Of a stretch of DNA of 64,000 nt, positions 1-8,569 are shown in pieces. A program made the position numbers and the translations under genes. This DNA comes from Paenibacillus sp. SC116. Lineage in GTDB: Bacteria; Bacillota; Bacilli; Paenibacillales; Paenibacillaceae. The notes under the pieces were generated by a model that did not search any database, was not told where the DNA came from, and saw only the letters and a program-made list of their open reading frames with translations. Within the stretch, counting starts at the first letter, position 1. Every line of letters begins with the position of its first letter. The stretch covers positions 1,095,225-1,159,224 of the forward strand of contig NZ_JANIOF010000001.1 of NCBI RefSeq assembly GCF_024733555.1, read 5' to 3'.

Positions 1-722
1 ACTTGCATCGGAATAGGCTCTTCCACAATAGGTGCAATCGTCTCTAATTCCTTCGTAGATCCAAACAAATTATCTAATATAATGGATTCATAATCTTTTA
101 AAGCACGCTGTACATCTTCATGCTTCACTTCATCACGTATGCCCTTATTAACAAGTGTAATCATAGAAGTTGCCATTTCAATTGCTTCTATAGGACGATC
201 AATGGAAGCAGCAGGCAGCAGCCTATCCATATGTTCCAGCCACTGTAAGGATACCTGCTTCCATACAGCAGCAGTTTTTGCCTCAGCCATCTGTTTCATC
301 TCATCCATGATGACCGTTGCATACTGCCGCCACATTGCATCCTGTTCATGCGTAACTGCGTCAATGACTAATCGTAATCGAGCAGCCGCTCGTTCAAGTT
401 GCTGTTCATCTTGTTTGGCAGCAACCAGCGTCTGCTTAAAGCGTATCACGCTATCGGTAATCGCCTTCATTTGCTCGTAGGTCATATGATCGAACATGCC
501 TGGTGCTGATAGTACCGTGGTGAAATTTTTCATATTGGCATGAATATTTGTCATGTTTCCATTCACGCTATCTTTATACATCGCTGCAGCTAGCCGGTCA
601 GCCTCTTTCCAATTCAAGATGTTGAGATCGGATTGTTTATCAACGGCAGCTTGTACGTACGGAGGCATGGACATTACGGCCCATACAAGTACGAAACAGA
701 TAACGATACGCAGTGCATGCAT
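1..722 (-). CDS. ypjB: YpjB-like sporulation protein (3' end beyond window)
   Basis: This ORF starts at ATG 722 and runs off the left edge, giving about 240 residues without a stop. A GGGGAGGGG ribosome site lies about 5 nt before the start. The N-terminus is a signal peptide (MHALRIVICFVLVWAVMS, then a cut near VQA), followed by a helical extracytoplasmic region. I name it YpjB from its place: in B. subtilis ypjB follows ypjA after qcrABC. Here a methyltransferase gene lies between ypjA and this gene. YpjB-family proteins are linked to sporulation, but no catalytic motif is visible and the biochemical role is unknown. The missing C-terminus would normally carry a membrane anchor; that cannot be checked here. 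Confidence 0.6.
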   Translation of the reverse strand, partial: MHALRIVICFVLVWAVMSMPPYVQAAVDKQSDLNILNWKEADRLAAAMYKDSVNGNMTNIHANMKNFTTVLSAPGMFDHMTYEQMKAITDSVIRFKQTLVAAKQDEQQLERAAARLRLVIDAVTHEQDAMWRQYATVIMDEMKQMAEAKTAAVWKQVSLQWLEHMDRLLPAASIDRPIEAIEMATSMITLVNKGIRDEVKHEDVQRALKDYESIILDNLFGSTKELETIAPIVEEPIPMQ

Positions 723-787
723 GTACACCCCTCCCCTTCCTTAACCTATGGGGAAGAATGAGAATCTAGAACAATTCAAGTAGACAA

Positions 788-1543
788 CTATCTTTTTCTT
801 GCAGCAACAACGATACTAATGGATTTTCCTGTCAAAGGTTGCTCTTTCCACCCGCCCCACATATGAAGCAGTTCAAATCCACTAGCGTCCATCAATCGGA
901 TTAATTCCTGCGGGAATGTATAACGCAAATCAATATAGGTTGTATCATCATTATCAATCTGATCATTTACATAATAGGTTCTAACCGTTTTATACCGTTG
1001 AATTTGGCTAACCGCATCATAGCTGCTCTGGTAAGCAACTTCACATACTCGACCATCTGCACATGTGTATTTGTGATCAACGAGCAGCTCATCTGGCTGA
1101 AAGATTTCATCTGCCAATGGGAATCTTGTGTCAAACAAGCATATGCCCCCTGGCTTCAGCGCTTTATGGAAGGATTGCAGCAAGCGACTCTGTGAATCAT
1201 TTGTTAGAAAATGCTGAAATGCATTCCCCACCATTGAAACGAGCTGAAAGTTATTCTCCCAGGGTAATTCTTCACAGTCAGCTTGTTGCCAAACAATATC
1301 CAAATTCAGCTCAGCAGACTTTAGAGCAGCATGATCAAGCATACCTTGATGAAGATCGACCCCTACTACTTCATACCCTTCCTGTGCTAAAGGTATCGCA
1401 ATTCTGCCTGTTCCTGTTGCTGCATCCAACACTGGCCCTTCTGACAGCTGACACATTTTTAAAATGGTAGCTAGTTCGTATGTACCTTTATTCTCTTCAT
1501 CATAACGTATTACATCTGCGTATTCTTGTAGATTATGATCCAT
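788..1543 (-). CDS. Class I SAM-dependent methyltransferase
   Basis: A 251-residue soluble protein. Motif I of Rossmann methyltransferases is clear (VLDAATGTGRIAIPLA), followed by the acidic end of beta2 (VVGVDLHQGML) and a post-motif at LVSMVGNAFQHF. The start is set at ATG 1543 because GGAGG precedes it by 6 nt; an upstream in-frame start would add 12 unlikely residues. The C-terminal half (YYVNDQ, TYIDLRYTFPQEL) resembles the beta insert of small-molecule methyltransferases. Substrate is not predictable. It sits between ypjA and ypjB, which are adjacent in B. subtilis, so it is an insertion relative to that order. Confidence 0.75.
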   Translation of the reverse strand: MDHNLQEYADVIRYDEENKGTYELATILKMCQLSEGPVLDAATGTGRIAIPLAQEGYEVVGVDLHQGMLDHAALKSAELNLDIVWQQADCEELPWENNFQLVSMVGNAFQHFLTNDSQSRLLQSFHKALKPGGICLFDTRFPLADEIFQPDELLVDHKYTCADGRVCEVAYQSSYDAVSQIQRYKTVRTYYVNDQIDNDDTTYIDLRYTFPQELIRLMDASGFELLHMWGGWKEQPLTGKSISIVVAARKR

Positions 1544-1605
1544 TTCGTTCCTCCACATGTTGTATGCATAGATAACCAATCATCCATTTCTTTTATAAAA
1601 GTTTA

Positions 1606-2241
1606 TTATAAAAGTCTGTTGTGTTGTCCCCTAATTACCAATCTTGCTGCTGCAACACTAACACCTGTAAGTATAAAAGTGAAAATACAAATAGCGGTCA
1701 AATCATCCATTAACAATCGAGACAAACTTGGAAATACACCAAACATATAATCAACCGTATCATTAAGCCAAGTCCATCCTGCTGCAACCATAATGCTAAT
1801 CGCCCCATAGCGGAACCATTTCGCATACAATAATGCTTCAACTGCCATAGCCAAGTGTGAGGAAATTAACATCCAGTCCTGCCAGATCATGTCCTGTCCT
1901 TGATATGTCGCGCTAAAAATCATGACACAAGCCCATATCCCGTACTTAATTGAAGTAACCACGGCTAAAGCTTCGATAATTCCCCTGAATGCAAGTAAAG
2001 CAATACTTGTGCCTTTAGGAGGAAATAGTAAGAACAGAAGAGATATTGTAAAAAACAAGCTTGCAGTAGGGCTGTCTGGAACGAAAACAATCTGCCATAA
2101 CGGAAGATTCATCCAAGTGTAAACAAGTTGTTCTTTGTACCAATAATATCCGTAAATCGTACCTAATGCATTTGACCAGAACAACGCCCATAATACCCAG
2201 CGCTTTGTGAAAAAAGCTTGATTACTTATAGGATGTATCAT
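1606..2241 (-). CDS. ypjA: YpjA-like DUF1405 membrane protein
   Basis: A 211-residue integral membrane protein with about six or seven hydrophobic segments, starting near residue 15 (VLWALFWSNALGTIYGYYWY). It begins after GGAGGAGTAAT, a strong ribosome site. The length, the early WYKEQL segment and the position directly after qcrC match the DUF1405/YpjA family, which follows the bc-complex genes in Bacillus. No enzyme motif is visible and the function is unknown. A weak terminator hairpin separates it from qcrC, so it may be expressed by partial read-through. Confidence 0.7.
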   Translation of the reverse strand: MIHPISNQAFFTKRWVLWALFWSNALGTIYGYYWYKEQLVYTWMNLPLWQIVFVPDSPTASLFFTISLLFLLFPPKGTSIALLAFRGIIEALAVVTSIKYGIWACVMIFSATYQGQDMIWQDWMLISSHLAMAVEALLYAKWFRYGAISIMVAAGWTWLNDTVDYMFGVFPSLSRLLMDDLTAICIFTFILTGVSVAAARLVIRGQHNRLL

Positions 2242-2276
2242 ATTACTCCTCCAAACAGTCGAAATGATCGCAGAAA

Positions 2277-2302
2277 GCCTGACCGCATGATTGCGATCAG
2301 GC
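2277..2302 (-). terminator. Terminator-like hairpin after qcrC
   Basis: On the minus strand GCCTGA-CGCA pairs with TGCG-TCAGGC around a 4-nt loop, with one mismatch, followed by TTTCT. It lies about 20 nt past the qcrC stop. The U-run is short, so termination may be partial and allow ypjA expression. Confidence 0.6.
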
Positions 2303-2322
2303 CAGCATTGTGGATCATTCTA

Positions 2323-3192
2323 CTATTCTTTCTTCTGCTTCGCAAGCCAGTCAGCCAGCTTATCTAGCTCTTCTTCTGTTACTCCTGCTGACGTAGCTGT
2401 ATCCAGCATCGCTGGCATCGCGCCACGTCCATCTTTAATGACCGTCAAAATTTCTTCTTTCGACAAGCGATCACCTACGCCAAGCAAGGCAGGAGCTCCT
2501 CCGCCTTCAAGTTCCCCACCATGACACGCAATACAAGTCGCTTTCTTATACGTTTCCATGGCTGGATCATCAGCAGCTACTAAAGCAACTGAATCGTTAG
2601 GCTTCGGATGATTATACGGCTTGCCTGCAAGCGCATTCTTTTCTGCCTCACGAACACGCTTATGATGTTCTGGCTCAATTTTCTGCACTTCAAGCTCATG
2701 TTGGTATTGGTCCCAAGAAACTACTGTTAAATAGACACAAGCAGCCAATGACACAAGCATAAGTGAAGATGCAATTGGACGTCTATAGAAGCGGCGCTCC
2801 TTGCCAGTGTCCAAGAACGGAGCAAGCATTAATCCACCAAATGCAATACCTGGTATAAGTACGGTACCAATGAGTACATAATTACCGGCAGCATACGGAT
2901 ATTTAAGTAATTGATACAAGAACAAGAAGTACCAGTCCGGTATCGGAATAAACGCTGTATTGTTCGGATCAGCCGGATAACCTAACGGAGGAGCCTCCGA
3001 AATCGTTAAAACGAGAAATCCAACAAGTACAACCGCGCCTACCATCCATTCTTTTAATAGAAAGTTAGGGATGAAGGCTTCCGATTTGCCAGGATAGGAA
3101 GAATAGTCCGGCTGAAGCGGTTGATGACTTTTCTTCTTGACTCGGGAATCCCCAACGTACACGACTTTTTCATCTTTAGAACCATGTGCCAT
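2323..3192 (-). CDS. qcrC: Menaquinol:cytochrome c reductase, subunit IV/cytochrome c fusion
   Basis: A 289-residue fusion of the subunit-IV half of cytochrome b with a C-terminal cytochrome c. Membrane segments lie around residues 48-65, 90-118 (PIPDWYFLFLYQLLKYPYAA, the quinol-site region) and 140-160. The c-type heme site is CIACH near residue 219, with a possible distal Met in the GAMPAMLD segment. It carries electrons from the bc complex toward cytochrome c oxidase on the outer membrane face. It is the last gene of qcrABC, 16 nt after qcrB, with AGGGGGAG before its start. The heme is presumably attached by the ResA/B/C system also encoded in this window. Confidence 0.93.
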   Translation of the reverse strand: MAHGSKDEKVVYVGDSRVKKKSHQPLQPDYSSYPGKSEAFIPNFLLKEWMVGAVVLVGFLVLTISEAPPLGYPADPNNTAFIPIPDWYFLFLYQLLKYPYAAGNYVLIGTVLIPGIAFGGLMLAPFLDTGKERRFYRRPIASSLMLVSLAACVYLTVVSWDQYQHELEVQKIEPEHHKRVREAEKNALAGKPYNHPKPNDSVALVAADDPAMETYKKATCIACHGGELEGGGAPALLGVGDRLSKEEILTVIKDGRGAMPAMLDTATSAGVTEEELDKLADWLAKQKKE

Positions 3193-3208
3193 CTCTTCTC
3201 CCCCTCTC

Positions 3209-3880
3209 TTATAGCGGCCCTGATATGCCTTGACGGCGTATCATGAAGAAATGTGCTCCTAGCAATCCTAGTAGAGCTGCAGGTAAGAAGAAAACGTGTA
3301 TAGCAAAAAATCTAGTTAGTGTCTGCGCACCAACAATTTCGCCGCCTTGCATTAATTCTTTTAGGTATGGCCCGATATATGGAACCGTATCTGCAATCTC
3401 CATACCAACTTTTGTTGCAAAATAAGCTTTGTTATCCCAAGGAAGTAAGTAGCCTGTGAAACCGAGTCCTAGCATGACAAAGAAGATAAGCATACCAACT
3501 ACCCAGTTCATCTCACGTGGAGCTTTGTATGAACCTGTGAAGAAAACACGGAGTGTATGTAAGAACATCATAACAATGACTAGTGATGCTCCCCAGTGAT
3601 GCATTCCTCGAACGATACCCCCGAATGCAACTCGTTGTTGTAAATATTCTACGCTGTAATATGCATTTTGAATATCTGGCACATAACTCATCGTAAGAAA
3701 CATACCCGACAAAATTTGAATAACAGTTATGAAAAATGTTAGTCCACCAAAGCAATACACGAACGCCGAAAAATGATGTGCAGGGTTAACGTGTTCCGGC
3801 ACTTCATGATCAGCCACATCGCGCCATATCGGCGTGATGTCCAGACGTTCGTCTATCCAGTTGTAAACGCCTTTAAACAT
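3209..3880 (-). CDS. qcrB: Menaquinol:cytochrome c reductase cytochrome b subunit
   Basis: A 223-residue b6-type cytochrome b with four membrane helices. Heme-ligand histidines are visible in GMHHWGASLVIVMMFLHTLR (helix B) and FFAIHVFFLP (helix D). Cys43 (AFVYCFGG) matches the cysteine that binds an extra heme covalently in b6-type cytochromes of Firmicutes and cyanobacteria. Lacking the subunit-IV half, it pairs with QcrC. AAGGAGG precedes the start, and it lies 16 nt after qcrA in one operon. Confidence 0.95.
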   Translation of the reverse strand: MFKGVYNWIDERLDITPIWRDVADHEVPEHVNPAHHFSAFVYCFGGLTFFITVIQILSGMFLTMSYVPDIQNAYYSVEYLQQRVAFGGIVRGMHHWGASLVIVMMFLHTLRVFFTGSYKAPREMNWVVGMLIFFVMLGLGFTGYLLPWDNKAYFATKVGMEIADTVPYIGPYLKELMQGGEIVGAQTLTRFFAIHVFFLPAALLGLLGAHFFMIRRQGISGPL

Positions 3881-3896
3881 CTGTCATTACGCCTCC

Positions 3897-4433
3897 TTAT
3901 TTCACGCGTGTATTTGGTTTTATTGCTCCCAAGTAGACAATACCATTATCAACTTTCACTTCGTATTCGTCCAATGGAGCACGTGCAATTGCCATCTGTT
4001 TGCCGTCTTTAGTGTAAAACGCTCCATGACACGGACAAAAATATTGGTCTTTATGAGCGGCACTATTATTCCAGCCAACGGTACAGCCTAAGTGCTTGCA
4101 TACTGGGGATAATGCTAAAATTCCACTCTCATCCTTCGTAATCCAAGCTTTTAATTTTGCTTCATCTTCATACCAACCATCAACTTGCAATCTTTTAAAA
4201 GAAAATTCTTGCGGTTCAGCGGTCAATTTACTCTCTTCTACTACCTTAATGTAGTCGGTTACAGCCTTTTCCTGAAGCAAAGGATCGACTGCAAAACGAA
4301 CCATCGGTAATGCCGCTCCACCCATCATAAACGCGCCAGCCCCACCTAGCGTGTAGGAAAGAAATTGTCGACGGGACATTTCTTTACGAGTTGCCGGTTT
4401 GTGAGGTTGCTTGTTCTCAAGCGGTTGACTCAT
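3897..4433 (-). CDS. qcrA: Rieske iron-sulfur subunit of menaquinol:cytochrome c reductase
   Basis: A 178-residue protein. It opens with a charged stretch and a twin-arginine-like motif (MSRRQFLSYT), then one membrane helix, then the Rieske fold. Cluster-binding boxes are CKHLGC (C-x-H-x2-C) and CPCHG (C-x-C-H), holding one 2Fe-2S cluster with two Cys and two His. The folded domain would sit outside the membrane next to QcrB and QcrC. It is the first gene of the operon, behind a good sigma-A promoter at 4508-4536. Confidence 0.95.
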   Translation of the reverse strand: MSQPLENKQPHKPATRKEMSRRQFLSYTLGGAGAFMMGGAALPMVRFAVDPLLQEKAVTDYIKVVEESKLTAEPQEFSFKRLQVDGWYEDEAKLKAWITKDESGILALSPVCKHLGCTVGWNNSAAHKDQYFCPCHGAFYTKDGKQMAIARAPLDEYEVKVDNGIVYLGAIKPNTRVK

Positions 4434-4507
4434 CCTCTCTAACCCCCTTTACCAACCGTTGTTACAGCTAATTATGAGATTTATTACCATCTAACTAAGA
4501 CATCCCT

Positions 4508-4536
4508 ATAATATCCCAGCACTATGTAAGCGTCAA
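4508..4536 (-). promoter_or_regulatory. Probable sigma-A promoter of qcrABC
   Basis: Read on the minus strand, TTGACG (4536-4531) is separated by 17 nt from TATTAT (4513-4508). This leaves a leader of about 65 nt before the qcrA start. Spacing and both boxes fit the vegetative consensus. Confidence 0.7.
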
Positions 4537-4603
4537 TAATTTACCAGATTAATTGGAACTATCAACCATTAATACTTCATTAATTGTTGATAATTTGTCA
4601 CAT

Positions 4604-5056
4604 TTAGTGATCAGTTTGTGACGGATTCCACATTTCACTCACTTTAATTTCTATCATTTTAGCTATACTTTTCTCATTTTCCACTCCTACAGAATATGGA
4701 GTTAGTATTAAATCAGCCTCAGAAAGATTCTCTTTAGAAATATGAGGCTGACAGGACATAATAATGACATATTTGAACCCGATTCGTTTCACCATACGTA
4801 CAACTTCTTGTAAAGCAAACCATGCATCTCCCCTATCATTCATTCCGAAACTGCTATAATGATAAGCAGGATAAGTCACAACTCTACCGTGAAAAGGAGT
4901 TTCGACTAATTCCAACCAATCCCTCAATTCTTCTAATCGATCTGCAGCCTCCACAGGAGACTCAAGCCCAGTTAACCCTGTAATCGGCAAAAGGCAAGTA
5001 TCTAGGTATGGTCTCCACTCTGTCCATTGTTCTCTCGTCAAGTCACTAAATTTCAT
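4604..5056 (-). CDS. ypiF: DUF2487 family protein (YpiF-like)
   Basis: A 150-residue soluble protein starting MKFSDLTREQWTEW, chosen because GGAGGGG lies about 7 nt before ATG 5056; the longer reading frame upstream looks non-coding. It resembles YpiF/DUF2487, found just before qcrA in Bacillus, in length and position. No catalytic motif is evident. Function unknown. Confidence 0.6.
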   Translation of the reverse strand: MKFSDLTREQWTEWRPYLDTCLLPITGLTGLESPVEAADRLEELRDWLELVETPFHGRVVTYPAYHYSSFGMNDRGDAWFALQEVVRMVKRIGFKYVIIMSCQPHISKENLSEADLILTPYSVGVENEKSIAKMIEIKVSEMWNPSQTDH

Positions 5057-5145
5057 GATTACCCCTCCATGGATTGATTGCCAAGTTGTTCCTATTCCAT
5101 TATACCTGTACAAACAAAAAAATGAAGAACCGCAAAATGCGTTCT

Positions 5146-5325
5146 TCATTGAAGCGTCTTTAATTCATTTGTAAGTTGATGAAAAGTGTTTTCATCCCCC
5201 GCAGCGAGAGCTCTATCAATTTCTTCGTAGATACGTAAAGTGCGATGCTTTTTTATCGCTTCGTCCCACACCATTTCAGCAGTCAGACTTAACATTGCTT
5301 CATACGTTACTTTCATTTTGTCCAT
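5146..5325 (-). CDS. IDEAL domain protein
   Basis: A 59-residue protein made of one amphipathic helical unit (RIYEEIDRALAAGDENTFHQ). This matches the IDEAL domain pattern of acidic helix, then Asp-x-x-x-Phe, then Leu. In B. subtilis the comparable gene here, ypiB, fuses an UPF0302 domain to an IDEAL tail; here only the tail is present as its own gene. The start is ATG 5325 with GGAGGT 7 nt before it. IDEAL domains mediate protein-protein contacts; partner unknown. Confidence 0.65.
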   Translation of the reverse strand: MDKMKVTYEAMLSLTAEMVWDEAIKKHRTLRIYEEIDRALAAGDENTFHQLTNELKTLQ

Positions 5326-5349
5326 AGGATGCACCTCCAACCATAACGA

Positions 5350-5856
5350 TTAAGAGCCCCTATATTCCTTTCCTTTCACCACATAGCTTTCGGTTGTTCG
5401 TTTCATACGCTGTAAATCTTCTTCCGTCAGTTCTCGAATAACTCGGGCGGGTGAACCGATGGAAAGAGTATAGGCCGGGATTGATTTGTTTTCGGTTACA
5501 ACCGATCCTGCCCCTATTAAAGCATATTCACCGATGTCAGCCCCGTTCAGTACAATCGCCCCCATCCCAATTAATGTACCTTTGCCTAGTGTACAACCAT
5601 GGATGATAGCCCCGTGTCCCACAGACACTTCTGAGCCTACAATTAACGGCTGATTGGTATTAACGTGACCGATGACTCCATCTTGAATATTAGCGGATTC
5701 GCCGATGATAATAGGTGCCAAATCCCCGCGCAGTACCGCATTAAACCATATTGTTGACTGCGCTCCAACCGTTACGTCTCCAATTATTTTAGCTCCATCT
5801 GCAACATATACCGATTGATGAATGTTCGGTATGATATGATTGTAAGGAATGAGCAT
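5350..5856 (-). CDS. Gamma-class carbonic anhydrase-like hexapeptide-repeat protein
   Basis: A 168-residue left-handed beta-helix protein with repeated hexapeptides (VYVADGAKIIGDVTVGAQST and following turns). Histidines in GHVNTNQ and VGHGAIIHG are spaced like the three zinc ligands of gamma carbonic anhydrases. The family includes YrdA, YtoA, CaiE and PaaY. The start at ATG 5856 is preferred because GGAGGGG lies 6 nt upstream and the family usually begins MxxPY. Whether it has carbonic anhydrase or acyltransferase activity cannot be told from sequence alone. It lies 10 nt after the IDEAL gene's stop, in the same direction. Confidence 0.8.
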   Translation of the reverse strand: MLIPYNHIIPNIHQSVYVADGAKIIGDVTVGAQSTIWFNAVLRGDLAPIIIGESANIQDGVIGHVNTNQPLIVGSEVSVGHGAIIHGCTLGKGTLIGMGAIVLNGADIGEYALIGAGSVVTENKSIPAYTLSIGSPARVIRELTEEDLQRMKRTTESYVVKGKEYRGS

Positions 5857-5947
5857 CGCTTTCCCCTCCACGTCGGCATGAATAGTTAGTTCACTATCAG
5901 TATAGCCGTTCATTTTGGGTTCATCGTAACAATGCTGCATTTTATTG

Positions 5948-7069
5948 TCAACCTAGCTTAATTTTGTCCTCATGTGTGATAATTACACCTTTAACTAGGA
6001 GATTACCTCGTTTTGACATTTGAACAGATGTCCCCGTGTTTGCATCTTCACCTATTTTCAACAAACCAAGATGAACTAACATCTGAATGATCCGCTGCCT
6101 AATAATAGACTGTGGTTCATCGTAGAAAAAAGGCTTCACATAAGGGGTCAATGCTTGTTCCATCGATTCAACAGTCGTCCATCTTGCCGTACATAAGTGA
6201 ATCCAATGAACGATAGCTGACACATTAGGTATTGCATTTTTATACAACTTCAACCAAAACCGATAAATGGGCTGTATCGGTTCATAAGCTGCACCTTTTT
6301 CTAGCCGTTCGAGCCCCGACGCTGAAACAACCAACTTCCCTGCATGTTCTTCGATCCAACCTTGATAGAACACGTAGTCGTACAATAGAGACAAACGATT
6401 TGGGTAATTGTGAAATCGTCTTCCATAACCGAAGCGCCATTCTCCTTTGGATACGGGTTCTTCCATGACAGACATTTTTTCGATCAGCAGCTGCTGCGTC
6501 TTCTTGTACATGACTCCCTCAGGATTAAGCGGTACGTTGTCTGATTCATGAAAATATCGAAGCATGGTAATGATATCCTCGCCAATACGACCATCTTCAT
6601 CCCGATATGCCTCAGGCTCTTGAACAGATACGAGCTCTTGCTCCATACGTCTTTTCATAACAAGCTTGAAGCGTTCTTTGAGATCTTCAGGAACTTGAAA
6701 GAGATATTTGGTTTGCTGGCTAGCTCCGTTGAACAGCCATCCACTCTGCCGCATTTTCACAATCATATCGCGCGGACTAGAAGATTGAGTTTGTTCATCT
6801 CTTTCAAATCGTGTCTGTTGAACTCTCGCAATTAACTCTTCTAGACTGAACAACGATCGCTGCTCAAACAGCAATGAGTTAATAAATCGAAGTTCCTCTA
6901 CACTCATCTCATTAATGAATTGCTCAAACCAATCTTTGTGCCCTATTTTCGTCAAAATCGATTGAATCAATTCACGCTTCGAATGGGCATCACACTCGCA
7001 ATCGTATCTTTTCGCAATGCTGACGAGCTGCTGAATATCTGCATAGCTAAGCATATCGGCTAAGTTCAT
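5948..7069 (-). CDS. Conserved-looking protein of unknown function (373 aa)
   Basis: I do not recognise this protein. It is soluble and largely helical, with charged stretches (KLVMKRRMEQELVS, EEPVSKGEWRFGYGRR). It begins MNLADMLSYADIQQLVSIAK, and several segments could be winged helices: residues 1-70 and the C-terminus (RIIQMLVHLGLLKIGED). GGAGGTGG precedes its start by a few nt. It is followed by the gamma carbonic-anhydrase gene 91 nt away and preceded by a terminator, so it likely opens a transcription unit running toward ypiF. A nucleic-acid-related role is only a guess. Confidence 0.7.
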   Translation of the reverse strand: MNLADMLSYADIQQLVSIAKRYDCECDAHSKRELIQSILTKIGHKDWFEQFINEMSVEELRFINSLLFEQRSLFSLEELIARVQQTRFERDEQTQSSSPRDMIVKMRQSGWLFNGASQQTKYLFQVPEDLKERFKLVMKRRMEQELVSVQEPEAYRDEDGRIGEDIITMLRYFHESDNVPLNPEGVMYKKTQQLLIEKMSVMEEPVSKGEWRFGYGRRFHNYPNRLSLLYDYVFYQGWIEEHAGKLVVSASGLERLEKGAAYEPIQPIYRFWLKLYKNAIPNVSAIVHWIHLCTARWTTVESMEQALTPYVKPFFYDEPQSIIRQRIIQMLVHLGLLKIGEDANTGTSVQMSKRGNLLVKGVIITHEDKIKLG

Positions 7070-7230
7070 GATCCACCTCCAATTGTCCCGTCGTCCATCG
7101 CCGATTCTCGTTGTCTAGAATCCATTATTGGACAATTCTGCTCGTTTATACGAATGATTAGAAAAAAATATGATAAACAAAAATAACGACTAAAAATTCT
7201 CCATCAAGTTACACTTTTCACAAAACAAAA

Positions 7231-7276
7231 AAAAGGTTGTTCCAAAGCTGATAAACAGCCTGTGGAACAACCTTTT
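7231..7276. terminator. Bidirectional terminator
   Basis: AAAAGGTTGTTCCA pairs perfectly with TGGAACAACCTTTT across an 18-nt loop. A/T tracts on both sides allow termination in either direction; here it ends the minus-strand unit containing the phosphatase and the sigma/anti-sigma pair. Confidence 0.85.
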
Positions 7277-7303
7277 CATAAAGACTCACAAATGTTATTC
7301 AAT

Positions 7304-7909
7304 TTACCGTACCTCAAAAGTCGTTTCTGCTATGTGACGAGAACAATTCAGCAGCAAAGGCTCCCAAATCTGCTCATGTTTCTCAACGACTGTAAATGAC
7401 AAGTTTCCGATATGACTTGTACATTCTTCGCCGAACCAAGTATGGAACAGCTGAGCTAACCAGCTTCCATGGCTAATTATGAGTATATTGCGTTCCGGCC
7501 ATTCATTGGCAATAAAGTTCACCGCTTCTACCGCTCTCGACCTAATAGCATGATCTGTTTCTTGACCAACATCTTGAGCTTTCCAGTCCACTCCCCATCT
7601 AGAAGTACGTTCTTCTAGTGTGGTTCCTTCCGCGAGCCCGAATGCCCTCTCCAGCAAACCTGCATGCGGCTCTAATAACGGAATCTGTAAATGTGATGCA
7701 ATGATAGCGGCTGTTTCTTCAGCACGTTGCAGACCACTTGAAATAACGGCATCAAAGCGATAAGGCTCCTGCACTAATCGTGCAGCAAGCTTCATCGCTT
7801 GATCTCTACCGATATCATTCAGTGGAATATCAGTCTGACCTTGAATACGACCAAGCGCATTCCAATCAGTCTGCCCATGTCTTACTAATCCTATTTGTTG
7901 TCTATTCAT
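7304..7909 (-). CDS. Histidine phosphatase family protein
   Basis: A 201-residue phosphoglycerate-mutase-like phosphatase. The catalytic motif LVRHGQTDWN lies at residues 8-17, with the second Arg in SSGLQRAEETA, the acid in LLERAFGLAEG and the second His in IISHGSWLAQLF. Such proteins dephosphorylate small phosphate esters; the family includes PhoE/YhfR and CobC-like enzymes, and substrate cannot be assigned. It begins after GCAGGAGAA. It follows the anti-sigma gene by 44 nt in the same direction. Confidence 0.88.
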   Translation of the reverse strand: MNRQQIGLVRHGQTDWNALGRIQGQTDIPLNDIGRDQAMKLAARLVQEPYRFDAVISSGLQRAEETAAIIASHLQIPLLEPHAGLLERAFGLAEGTTLEERTSRWGVDWKAQDVGQETDHAIRSRAVEAVNFIANEWPERNILIISHGSWLAQLFHTWFGEECTSHIGNLSFTVVEKHEQIWEPLLLNCSRHIAETTFEVR

Positions 7910-7953
7910 TAGATTCTCCTGCCTGTTCCAAATGATAGCATCATCTTACCATA

Positions 7954-8562
7954 TTAACGCCTAATCCGCGCTAAATAATGATACAGCAAGGAGGCAATGA
8001 TGATCCCTACAAGGGAGTAAACAATCCAATACTCTGGAATAGTTGGGACAACTTGTAGAATTAGCGGTTCACTTGTTTCAGAATAAGGAACATCTCCGAT
8101 TGTGATATCCAATTCTGTTGAATTACTGCCTGCTATTGCGGTTGGTATAATGCCACCCTGATCAGAAGGCTCCGTTTCCACTTTGTTTGGGTAAACAGCC
8201 ATCACAATCAAACTGCTCATAAATACAACGATACAAAATGACATTACCCCAACCAAAATGTTACGCATCTTAAGCGACATCACATGAGAACGTCTATGGA
8301 CCGGCATAAGCCATTCTTGTTCACTGTATATGCGGTCCATCACGAGAGAGGAGTCAAACGTAATAGGCCCATTCATTTCTGCCTCTGCTAAGCTTGACTC
8401 TACTAGGTCATCAGTCCATGCCTCGCTCGCTGCCCAAATCTGATACTCTTCCGCACAGCCTTCACACACTGACAAATGACTTTGAATGCTAAGACGTTGC
8501 GGATCGTCTTCTGGCATATCGCTGTAGACCGATATCCATTCGAGCGCTTCCGCACATTTCAT
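7954..8562 (-). CDS. Zinc-finger anti-sigma factor, membrane anchored
   Basis: A 202-residue protein with an N-terminal ZAS domain. HLSVCEGC (H-x3-C-x2-C) lies near residues 29-36, with an upstream Cys3 as possible extra ligand. One membrane helix follows at about residues 102-124 (GVMSFCIVVFMSSLIVMAVY), then an extracytoplasmic segment and a second helix at the C-terminus (VYSLVGIIIASLLYHYL). It lies 7 nt after the ECF sigma gene. The family holds its sigma factor inactive at the membrane until a signal triggers release. Two helices, leaving both ends inside, is slightly unusual. Confidence 0.85.
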   Translation of the reverse strand: MKCAEALEWISVYSDMPEDDPQRLSIQSHLSVCEGCAEEYQIWAASEAWTDDLVESSLAEAEMNGPITFDSSLVMDRIYSEQEWLMPVHRRSHVMSLKMRNILVGVMSFCIVVFMSSLIVMAVYPNKVETEPSDQGGIIPTAIAGSNSTELDITIGDVPYSETSEPLILQVVPTIPEYWIVYSLVGIIIASLLYHYLARIRR

Positions 8563-8569
8563 TTTCCGT

